Assembly: GCF_000150275.1 (NCBI RefSeq)
Contig: NW_002060968.1
Location: 720,244 to 784,243 of the forward strand
Source of the DNA: Trichoplax adhaerens
Lineage: Eukaryota > Placozoa > Uniplacotomia > Trichoplacea > Trichoplacidae
Reading direction: 5' to 3'
Length of the DNA stretch: 64,000 nucleotides
Shown here: in pieces, positions 26,901 through 41,161 of the stretch
Position numbering within the stretch: position 1 is the stretch's first letter
Layout: every line of letters begins with the position of its first letter
The notes under the pieces: model-generated
What the model was told of the DNA's origin: nothing
The model's database searches: none
Seen by the model: only the letters and a program-made list of their open reading frames with translations
Position numbers and translations under genes: made by a program

Positions 26901-28826
26901 AGCTCCTACTTCCGGCTGTAAGTCTGCAATTAACTACGAAAACCAATTTTTGTATTTTACTTTGTAATAGAATATCAATAGCTAGATATCTGATTGATAC
27001 TGTATTTTTTGCTTAACAGTTGCCCTTTTCAAGAAGCAAGGTAATTTATTAAATATCTGATGGCTGAAAGGAAATTCTAATCGTTATTTGGTTTATTAAA
27101 CCATTACTAATCAATCTTTTTCTTTGGTATTCTCGTGTCTGTTAACAGACTGTAAGTCTTTAATTAACGACGGAAATCAATTTTTATATTTTATTTTGTA
27201 ATAGAATATCAATAGCTAGATGTCTGATTGATACTGTATTTTTGCTTAACAGTTGCCCTTTTCAAGAAGCAAGGTAATTTATTAAATATTCGATGGCTGA
27301 AAGGAAATTTTAATCGTTATTTGGTTTACTAAACCATTACTAATCAATCTTTTTCTTTGGTATTCTGACATCTGGCGGCAGGCAGTAAGTCTTTAATTAA
27401 CGACGAAAATCAATTTTTTGTATTTTACTTTGTAATAGAATATCAATAGCTAGATGTCTGATTGATACTGTATTTTTGCTTTACAGTTCCCCTTTTCAAG
27501 AAACAAGGTAATTTATTAAATATTCGATGGCTAAAAGGAAATTCTAATCGTTATTTGGTTTATTAAACCATTACTAATCAATATTTATCTTTGGTTTCCT
27601 ATCAACTAGCTCCTACTTCCGGCTGTAAGTCTGCAATTAACTACGAAAACCAATTTTTATATTTTATTTTGTAATAGAATATCAATAGCTAGATGTCTGA
27701 TTGATACTGTATTTTTGCTTAACAGTTGCCCTTTTCAAGAAGCAAGGTAATTTATTAAATATTTGATGACTGAAAGGAAATTCTAATCGTTATTTGGTTT
27801 ACTAAACCATTACTAATCAATCGTTTTCTTTGGTATTCTGACATCTGGCGGCAGGCAGTAAGTCTTTAACTAACGACGAAAACCAATTTTTTGTATTTTA
27901 CTTTGTAATAGAATATCAATAGCTAGATGTCTGATTGATACTGTATTTTTGCTTTACAGTTCCCCTTTTCAAAAAGCAAGGTAATTTATTAAATATTCGA
28001 TGGCTGAAAGGAAATTCTAATCGTTATTCGCTTTACTAAACCATTACTAATCAATCTTTTTATTTGGTATTCTGGCATCTGGCAGCAGGCAGTAAGTCTT
28101 TAATTAACGACGAAAACTAATTTTTTATATTCATTTCAATGAGAAATTTCGTATGCTTAATATTTGACTGATACCGTATATTTTGTTTTATAGTTAGTTT
28201 TTTCAGGAACGAAGGTAAATGTAAATTACTAATCCACCTGATGCTGAGGAGATTGCATAAATCAGGCTGGCAATCATTACAACACAAATTCACTTATCTT
28301 GATCTGGTATTTTAAAATTAGATGCCTACAACAAGAAAGCTGATAAGCTCACAAATCCTAAAGGTAAGCTGTTTCAAAATTGGTAAAAGATTTTCTAGCT
28401 GCGGTAGTGCTTCAACTTGATTTTATGATATCTCCTTATGTTTGATATCACCAATGTTTGCTTATTTTGTTGTGACATCTAGATTTGCTACGTAATTTCA
28501 ACTTTCTCCTTATATCTTACTGCTCCTAGTAAATTTTAGAACAGTTTAATCTTAACTTATGAGGATGTGATTTATAGTAATAAACTAATATACAGATAAA
28601 TTTTTCAAAAACAGAGGTGTGCCAATTTGAGAAATATAAAGAAATCAGTCCTGCACTTTTGATTAAATGTTGCAAGAAATATTCCTACGTCTTGAGTACA
28701 TCTAAACTTAAGCTGGTTGATATCAGTTCTAAGATTACTAATTTGTGATATTAATTTCTTTATTTATGTCCTTCATTTTCTATAGCTTCTGAAAGCTTAG
28801 CTATATGCGCAAGGCTTATCTGGTGA
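20934..28826 (+). CDS. Secreted tandem-repeat peptide precursor, 33 micro-exons
   Basis: Reconstructed protein of 204 aa. Exon 1 (20934-20957, MKYLAVVI) and exon 2 (21445-21472, FAFVAVAIA) give a signal peptide, likely cut before APALQEN (exon 3, 21949-21969). Exon 4 is 24740-24766 (QEIPPGMG). Repeat exons, each joined in phase 1, start at 24931 (24 nt), 25178, 25587, 25824, 26063, 26302, 26541, 26780, 27020, 27253, 27487, 27726, 27960, 28194 and 28596 (21 nt each). They encode SFFKRKN, NQIKRQ, SLFKKE, AFFKKE, ALFKKE (four times), ALFKKQ or PLFKKQ (five), SFFRNE and KFFKNR. Between them lie spacer exons. The 15-nt ones (25947, 26186, 26425, 26664, 26903, 27610) encode APTPG or APTSG plus Phe across the junction. 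The others are 9 nt (25715) and 3 nt (25321, 27149, 27382, 27855, 28089). A 42-nt exon (28322) and a last exon ending in TGA (28786-28826) complete it. The mature repeat is APTPGFALFKKE. Lys-Lys sites suggest convertase cleavage to peptides ending in -LF; no Gly is present for amidation. Family not recognised. No nearby AATAAA was found. Confidence 0.75.
23486..24720. repeat. Local tandem duplication split by an LTR fragment
   Basis: The block starting GTTTGTCTACATATACATG (near 23488) reappears as GTTTGTCTACTTATATATGG (near 24375). The stretch 24117-24360 reappears, diverged, at about 24470-24720 (shared words GATTGCACTTTAAGT / GATTGTACTTTAAGT). Copy 1 is interrupted at 23579-24116 by LTR sequence that is absent from copy 2. 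The LTR therefore entered copy 1. Confidence 0.6.
23579..24116 (+). mobile_element. Family 2 LTR, left end missing
   Basis: It matches the family 2 copy at 14674 from its internal word GTAAAACAAATTTCTAAATT to the end GTTCGTACCGTGACA, but lacks the TGTCACAAACC start. It lies in the sense orientation within intron 3 of the peptide gene. It is longer than the corresponding part of copy 14674 because of internal differences. Confidence 0.7.
25587..28214 (+). repeat. ~239-bp tandem repeat carrying one repeat exon and one spacer exon per unit
   Basis: Repeat exons recur at intervals of 237, 239, 239, 239, 239, 240, 233, 234, 239, 234 and 234 bp. Units between about 25925 and 26900 are almost identical over both exons and introns, so they expanded or were homogenised recently. 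Units after 27000 differ more. The conserved blocks are AG|TTGCCCTTTTCAAGAAG, then AAG|GTAATTTATTAAATA, and the spacer exon with its GTAAGTCTGCAATTAA donor. The array lies wholly within the peptide gene, and both exon types begin and end in phase 1, so unit number can change without a frameshift. Confidence 0.9.
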
Positions 28827-31800
28827 ACGAGCTTTAAATAGGTAATATTTATTTACCAATTTGCTTTAGTAGCGACCTATAGTCCACCTCTTACAAATCT
28901 TGCTCTTCAAATTTTTATCAAAGGTTGCTTGACTACTAATTATGAGAGGCACAAACTAGTTCATTTTACACGAATCTGAAACTTGACGCTAGATCATTTT
29001 GAGATAGAATTAAATTGTTATATGGTAGTCTATACGCAGTGCGGTGTATTTCTGTATATGGCATCTGACTTTATAGTACTGTAAAGCTACCTCTAGGCGT
29101 AAAGTAAGCAGTAATCTTATAACTTTCATTATATAGGCATATATGGTAGCATATATACAATTCGGGCCATAAACTGTTCTTTAACGGAATAATTCGTCAA
29201 TAGAAGCAGTACTAGTACAAAATTTTATTTCTGTATTTGTTATGCACATTAAAGGCCGATTTAGTCGCTTGCAAAGCGCTAAGGCGTAAGCAATATTTTA
29301 ATACAATTAAAACTTCTTTTATAGCGAAATAAGAAATACATGTCCCATTGTAGCATCGATTAATTTAAATGGTAGATTGGCTGGAAATTGTTGTCAATTT
29401 CGTCTTTACCCATAATTTTAAGATGTGCCACTTTTCTAGATTTTAGCTACGTCAATAGTAACTCGAATTATTCTATTTATTATAGTAGATCGCGCTGGCA
29501 TGGCTGCACCCGATAAGATTGAATATATAAATGAACCATAAAGTAGACGATTAAGCACTTGCTATTTAAAATTCAAGAATCAAATAACAAATTTTACTTT
29601 GTTAAGCGATAGTAGATGTTTTGGTGTAATTAGGACAACAATGGAATACATTTGGGTAACCATTTTATCTAAATCTTCATCAAAACTCTATTTATGTAGT
29701 TGTCCCTTTATAGTGATATTCTATTCGTTGCATGTATCGTTAATCTCAGTGTACTGTAAGTTATAAATAGCGCTCTTGTCCAGGAATAACTGATGTACAA
29801 GTACAATAACGTCTTCATGTTATCAGTATTAGCCCGAATGTAACCATCAAAGCTATGTAATTATTGTCGTAGGTGTCATAAATCGAAATAAACCATACGA
29901 TTAACTGTAACTTTCTGTCAAATATTTTATGTGGTGTTTTTCATAAAAAAATGAGATCATTAGTTGCATCGAACCTACGATATAAAACAATCAAATAATC
30001 AACGCTAGTTTCGCAAATAGTAATCTACGTTTTACTATAGGTACAGCACAATGATCAGCATTCATGGATGACCACCTGCGATAAAAATTTTATAGGGATA
30101 ATCTATATTGTTGACAAACTAAAATAATGATGAATGTATAGTGCAGTACTTTGATAAGATATGTTACAGGATCATAACGCTAAACAGTCACTACGGATAT
30201 ATGAACGGTAAGTTTTAACGCAATCTAGATTGAACAAATTTAGAACTTGATAGTGCGTAGCTGTCTTCCAAAACCAAGTATGAGGCATATAAGGCAACAT
30301 TTACAAGTTCTTTTAAGAAATGAGGCACGTAAAGAAAATTCTTAGAAATTTTGATTTCACTTATTCGCTTCTACTGTAATATATTCGCTCAGTAACCGCA
30401 GTACAAATATCCAGGATTAGGAAACGTCAGTATCATTCTCGTAATATACATTCTTTTTCAGACAATGAAAAAGTACATAACTATATCTCCTTGCACTTAT
30501 TAATTACCGTTGCAACAAATCCTTTACGTAATTAGAATATAATCAATATTTAACTAGTAAACAAGGTACACAGAGATAGTTATGACTTATACAAAAATAG
30601 ATGTTTCCTGTCGGAAAATTTCATTCCACGTCATTACAATAGTACATCCAAACAGAATTCTTCTATGGCATACTAAATGATATGTCCATTCTACTACACA
30701 TTCTCAATCATAGACGCAATTTCCTTGATACGGCCAGCAAAGTTCTGAAGATTTAGAAGACTATAATCAATTTCGTTTTTATGTTAAGTTTATGCTTCAA
30801 ATTATTATATTCTTAAATACAAACTGCATATACTGTCACTAGACAGTATTTACCTTAAACTCTGATAGCTCTAACTGCAAGTATTTTTTTCTTGTTGAAC
30901 CACTTGGAAGAGCAATTGTTAACATAACTGTAACCAGTGGGGTATTCATATTAGGACATCGATTTGAAGATGTTGCGAAGGATAGCTTCCACTGCATATC
31001 AATCAACTTTAAGATAATTCAGAAATATTTTAAATTCGTGTACTTATCGATGATAGCTAACGTGTTCATTCTAATGGCAACAATCGCAAATGTACCTTTC
31101 CAATGCGTAGATAATTGCTTTGATATTGGTGCACCATTTTCCGATTCTGGAGAAATATTGATATATCATATTAGATGACCAGAAACAACCATATATTGAT
31201 GGCATCATATTTAGCCACTCTTTCAGCATATCTTATTCTACATTCCTACTCCGAAATTAATGATATGTTTGCCAATCATTACCTCTTCAGTCCAAGCTTT
31301 ACAAATAGAAGCTGAAGTTAAATTGCTGCATACAACACTTTGCTTGAAAATTTGGCTTAACATGGAATCATCTAGCTGTTCTGTATTCGCGTATCTAATA
31401 ACGTATCAAGAAAATTATTTTAGTAAGGTCCCGTTACACAGTAGGCATACATGATCAACGACAACGGTTTCATCTGTAAATCATTTACTCGTTAACTTTA
31501 GCTGGTTACAAACAGCAGCTTTGATAACATCAAGATGTTATGAATTAGGAGTTTTACTTTCAGAGAAATTTGAATAGACTTAGAATTTAATATTTATTTA
31601 AAAAGGTATTAGCTACTTGCCGATAAGTGTATGTAATTGCATTGATTAAATTTTGGATGGCACTTTCTTGCACAGGTAATGTTAAAGATTCGATATCCTA
31701 ACAGCAAAGGAAATAATTTAGGTTCGATAGTATTGTTAATTTAGGTATAAAAACGGCTGTGCTAAGATAAAATTTAAATTTAATAGTCATTAGTAATATT

Positions 31801-32284
31801 ATGTACATAATTAGGTCGTGTTACTTCTTTACAGCAATTTAGAAGGATGGAAGTGACTTTAAAAATCATGCATTCGATATCTATCTTTAAAGGCTGTCAT
31901 CTATTTTGCATCATGAATTTGTTCTGCAAGTAGATGAGATAAATCACTCGCATGCAAGCTTAATCTTCGTGTAATTCTGTCTATTCAGAGTTTAATACGT
32001 CGTAGTTAATGTACGATTTCGATTGAGTATTTGTGCAAATGAGCTTGATCCTAGTCTACCTTTAGCTCAACCAAGGTAAACACGTTGTAATACTAAAATT
32101 AAGCTTCAAAGTCTATGTCATTGATATTTCATCATCAATTCATACTACAGAGGGTAAACATTAACACTTTTTTTGAATCTATTAACAAAAGTATAATATC
32201 CCTTTTCACATCCTGTAATGCAGTATCCTGTGTCTTTGCTGAGCAGTCTTTGAGAAGGTATTTGAATTAAGCATGAAGTCTATT
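28827..32284. other. No gene recognised
   Basis: Open frames are short; the longest is 64 codons near 31.3 kb (+). I saw scattered AG and GT splice-like sites on both strands but no chain of exons that holds a frame and resembles a known protein. The 3' untranslated region of the peptide gene and any terminal exons of the 32.3-33.2 kb candidate would lie at the ends of this stretch. Confidence 0.35.
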
Positions 32285-33182
32285 TTAGAAGGGCAAAAAG
32301 ATTGTAGAGAGGACAGGCATCCATATTTGTATTGTAAATAAGCAAACAACAATATCGCTTATATGGCGGTATAGCTCATCGGCCATATCAAGATTGCGTT
32401 CCTGCTGGAAGGGTAGAATAGTTTACTGTCAATACTCTATGCGGTATTGGACTGTATTATTATTACAAACGACACTAAACCTTCGACATCAAGATGAATT
32501 CCTAGCAATTACAAGGTTTGCCGGTAAATGCTATCTGAAAGCCCATGAAGTATTAAAATGACTCTACGTATCGTCTGACTGACGCGATGCAAAGTTGTAT
32601 CCATACGCCTATTCTGCTAGGATGACCAGTTTTGTACTTTATGATGCTTTACGCTCGCACCTTAAAACATAGTGTAGAAGCGAGGAAGAGTTTAATAATC
32701 TGGTCTAAATCTGTACCTTTGTATATCGACTGATGGAACATAGGCCAATCTTCCCACTAAGAAACAGGATAATATCATCACACTATATTGACAAGGAAAT
32801 AACATTCATATCCGATTAGAACTGTCTCGATTGCTTTCTTGGTAGCTAAGCTGCTATATTCATTTTAATAATATTTACGACAAAACGCGGAAAGATCGAT
32901 CGCTATTGGAATCAAGGTAACCTTTCCACATGCTAGTAACTTACCAATAGTTGCAGGAAATTGGATGGTAATATATTAGCCGTTTGAATGGCCAGATGAA
33001 ATCCTAGATGAAATACGAAAAGCTGATTGTATATTACTTCGACACTACTGCAACTTGTCAACATACTCATCTTACTGCACTTTCAGCACTTGCTTGACCC
33101 ATGGTCAGTAAAATGATGATGACACATGGATATCACGATAATAGTTGGTCTTACCTTCCGGTGCTTGCATGAATAACGCCAT
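32285..33182 (-). CDS. Possible small gene: 113-aa protein with hydrophobic C-terminus
   Basis: A tentative chain of seven minus-strand exons keeps one frame: 33155-33182 (ATG, MALFMQAPE), 33076-33092, 32945-33003, 32879-32902, 32717-32756, 32563-32616 and 32285-32404 (TAA). Each junction has AG and GT borders in compatible phase. Residues 57-92 (from QNRRMDTTLHRV to ADELYRHISDI) are polar and look helical; residues 93-113 are hydrophobic (IVVCLFTIQIW and on). This suggests a tail-anchored membrane protein. I do not recognise the family. The local base composition is less AT-rich than the surroundings, which favours coding. Some junctions were chosen to preserve the frame, so the model could be wrong throughout; an overlapping plus-strand reading near 33150-33215 is also possible. 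Confidence 0.3.
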
Positions 33183-33502
33183 CTTTCTTCCGATGTTGGA
33201 GCGATGGATTGTAGGTAAGAGGCGGCGGATAAGTGGACGAGAAAAGAGTTGCCTACCAACTCACGGGCTTACCGTTCCATTGCCATGGCATTCTTATCGT
33301 TCGTCAATGCTGCATCCGTAGTTAGGTACCGTTCTGGCTTCGGACTTACTGCGATTGTAACTGATGGGAAAGACGGATGGTCTGCATTTGAGCAGCATTC
33401 TAGGCAAGGACTAGTGACATTAGTTTTGCTATTCATTTGGTTATTGTTCTGGCTTCGGAATTTCTTCGATTGTAACTGACTTGAAAGATGGATGGTCTGC
33501 TA

Positions 33503-33676
33503 CACTACCTACTGCAATTAGTGTGGATAAACGAATAGTGTGGGTTCCTAATTAGTGTTACCCACATTAAATATGGTATTACCAAAAATGTGCTAAACGA
33601 TCCACACTAAATATGGTAATACCAAAGATGTGCTAACTACCTACATTAATCACTAATTGCCGTGCCCAGTGTAGTG
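33503..33676. mobile_element. Small inverted-repeat element (MITE-like), 174 bp
   Basis: It begins CACTACCTACTGCAATTAGTG and ends with the near-complement CACTAATTGCCGTGCCCAGTGTAGTG. It sits inside a minisatellite unit where other units read GGTCTGCTACTGAGCAGC without interruption. Internally it holds two copies of a CACA(T/C)TAAATATGGTAATACC-like block. The ends resemble CACTA-type elements, but I cannot make out a clear target duplication. It has no coding capacity. Confidence 0.6.
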
Positions 33677-33774
33677 AGCAGCATTCTAGGCCAGGACTGG
33701 TGACATTAGTTTTGCTATTCATTTGGTTATTGTTCTCATGTTCTGGCTTCGGAATTTCTTCGATTGTAACTGAC

Positions 33775-34362
33775 TGTCACAACCCTCACTTGTGGCAAAG
33801 GAAAGTCAAGAACTCTAGTGTAGTTACTTAAAACTTGGGCTATTTCTCCCAGTACTTTCAGTTTCTATGAGAGAAGTATTTGAGATCTCGATTTCTCGGC
33901 TGATCTCCACAGACAACTGACTAATTATTACACTATTCTTCATGATATGAGTCTTGCCGTTTCTTGAGCAATTACTTTTTTTATTCTACAAACACACGCG
34001 CTTAAATAGGTTTCTACAGTGAATTCCAATATTAACGAGTGAGAATTCACGCTTTACAAGTTACATTAATTAGTATAATACCATTACTAAATGTACATGT
34101 CGATATTCTCAGACTTAGATAGCTACAAGCTATCAGGTGTTAAGACGCTTAACCTTCATCCATATACAGCTCAATTTTTAGAGATTAACATACCTTATAA
34201 ACCTACAGTAAATTAACTGCTAACAACTTCTATTTTTATCTCATTTCTACCATCCTATTATCAGCTACAAGCGCATTAAAACATAGCACATAACCTTATC
34301 TTATCTATTCATAAGCATTCATTAATTTACAGTTACTTAATTAGTAACGGCGTACCGTGACA
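33775..34362 (+). mobile_element. Solo LTR, family 3
   Basis: This 588-bp element runs from TGTCACAACCCTCAC to CGGCGTACCGTGACA. A perfect 5-bp target-site duplication, CTGAC, lies at 33770-33774 and 34363-34367. The empty site can be read from a neighbouring minisatellite unit, where GATTGTAACTGAC runs straight into TTGAAAGATGG (near 33470). This confirms both borders. Its last bases resemble those of family 2, but its interior differs. Confidence 0.9.
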
Positions 34363-35099
34363 CTGACATGAAAGACGGATGGTCTGCTACTAAGTAGCAT
34401 TCTAGTCAAGAACTGGTGACATTAATTTTGCTATTCATATAGTCTTTGTTACGGCTTCGGACTTTCTTCGATTGTAACTGATAACGAACGACGGATGGTC
34501 TGCTACTGAGCAGCATTCTAGGCCAGGACTGGTGACATTAGTTTTGCTATTCATTTGATCATTGTTCTGGCTTCGGACTTTCTTCGAATGTAACTGATAG
34601 GAAAGACGGATGGTCTGCTACTAAGCAGCATTCTAGGCAAGAACTGATGACATTAATTTTGCTATTCATATAAACCTTGGACAGGTGTACTGATAGGAAA
34701 GACGGATGGTCTGCTACTAAGCAGCATTCTAGGCAAGAACTGGTGACATTAATTTTGCTATTCATATAAACCTTGGACAGGTGTACTGATAGGAAAGACG
34801 GATGGTCTACTACTAAGCAGCATTCTAGGCAAGAACTGGTGACATTAATTTTGTTATTCATATGGTCATTGTTCTGGCTTCTGACTTTTTTGGATTGTAA
34901 CGGATAACGAACGACGGATGGTCTGCTACTGAGCACTGAGCAGCATTCTAGGCAAGGACTGGTGACATTAGTTTTGCTATTTATTTGGTCATTGCTCTGG
35001 TATGATGTAAGATTGAGTGTAAAGTATCGATACAGTTCCACATGATCACAGTCTAGTTTTATTACCAAAAATGGATGATTCATTTCCCGCTGCAATTCT

Positions 35100-35250
35100 A
35101 GAGTCTCGCAATACTACAACGTATAGTATACAGAGTACAGTACTGTATCCTGTATCGAGTGACTGTACACTGTACGGTATTGTACCGTACTGTACAGTGT
35201 ACAGTGTACAGTACAAGAAGTTAGTACTGTAATGATACTGTACTGTATGA
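35100..35250. repeat. Strong palindrome cluster in the AFG2 upstream region
   Basis: The tract is built from GTACAGTACTGTA-like words. The clearest hairpin pairs 35164-35179 (TGTACACTGTACGGTA) with 35183-35203, where TACCGTA and CAGTGTACA are split by a 5-nt bulge; the loop is 3 nt. It sits 125-275 bp upstream of the AFG2 start codon. It may form a cruciform in DNA or a hairpin in the RNA leader. Confidence 0.7.
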
Positions 35251-35374
35251 GCCTGAGGTGAAGCAATCGACAAGGCCGCTGCCAAGACTAAAATGCCGCA
35301 AAGAAAGCTAATTGCTAGTTCGCAATCAATTCAGCTCAAGATTACGGTTTAGAAGAGACTATTCAAGTTGATTG

Positions 35375-40747
<5,373 letters not shown>

Positions 40748-41161
40748 TCCAGAATCAGCATTATAAAATAGTTCTCTTTATATCATGTGCTTTAAAAAGT
40801 ACCGTAGAGTATAATCTCATTTATATTTTAAGTAATGAAATATGAAGATTAGACCGCACATTAAATAATTTCTGTATTTGTATTTACTGCTTTTAAAGTA
40901 ACAAGATTTATAGATTATTAAGCACAGATTATAGATTTACTCTAAGTATTTATAAATGGTGAACGTTCGCACGATTATTGATTGAGGCTATTTAAGGTCA
41001 GACGTGTCAATACTGCTGCGTGTAGTTCAAGTGCCTAAAGGTAAACATAAACATATGTAAACAAATTACTGGATATTTTGTTAGATACTAATTCGAATTG
41101 GTTTGGCGATTGTAGCTAATTATGATGCAGAACTTTATTCAACGAAGCAATTTCTATTTGT
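40748..41161. other. Intergenic gap between two convergent genes
   Basis: These 414 bp separate the AFG2 stop from the CLHC1-like stop and must hold both 3' untranslated regions. An AATAAA on the minus strand at 41134-41139 lies 23 nt past the CLHC1-like stop and is a good poly(A) signal. On the plus strand only a weak TATAAA near 40764 is seen. Confidence 0.7.
41134..41139 (-). terminator. Poly(A) signal AATAAA of the CLHC1-like gene
   Basis: A canonical AATAAA on the minus strand, 23 nt downstream of the stop codon at 41162-41164. Confidence 0.6.

Larger units (their letters stand above)
33290..35010. repeat. Minisatellite, ~94-120-bp units, at least 8 copies
   Basis: Units are marked by GACGGATGGTCTGCTACTNAGCAGCATTCTAGGC, where N varies; 8 copies start near 33371, 33489, 34371, 34491, 34608, 34702, 34796 and 34911. 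Each continues with GGTGACATTAGTTTTGCTATTCAT. Three successive units (34608, 34702, 34796) are spaced 94 bp apart and lack the GTTCTGGCTTCGGACTTTC segment that the longer ones carry. The array is interrupted by a small inverted-repeat element and a solo LTR. A 178-codon minus-strand frame across it is a product of the repeat. Confidence 0.85.

Noticed and set aside
25587-28214. CRISPR-like regularity of short repeats
   Set aside because: The interval (~239 bp) is far too long, the spacers are themselves repeated, and the repeats carry splice sites and a coding frame.
34559-35095. 178-codon minus-strand frame with repeated CLECCLVADHPSFLSV
   Set aside because: It lies wholly in the minisatellite; the protein repeats mirror the 94-bp DNA units, whose lengths are not all multiples of three. 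No splice sites or signal peptide support it.
35046-35285. 79-codon minus-strand frame rich in Tyr, Thr and Val
   Set aside because: It is read from the GTACAGTACTGTA palindrome cluster and is a low-complexity artefact.
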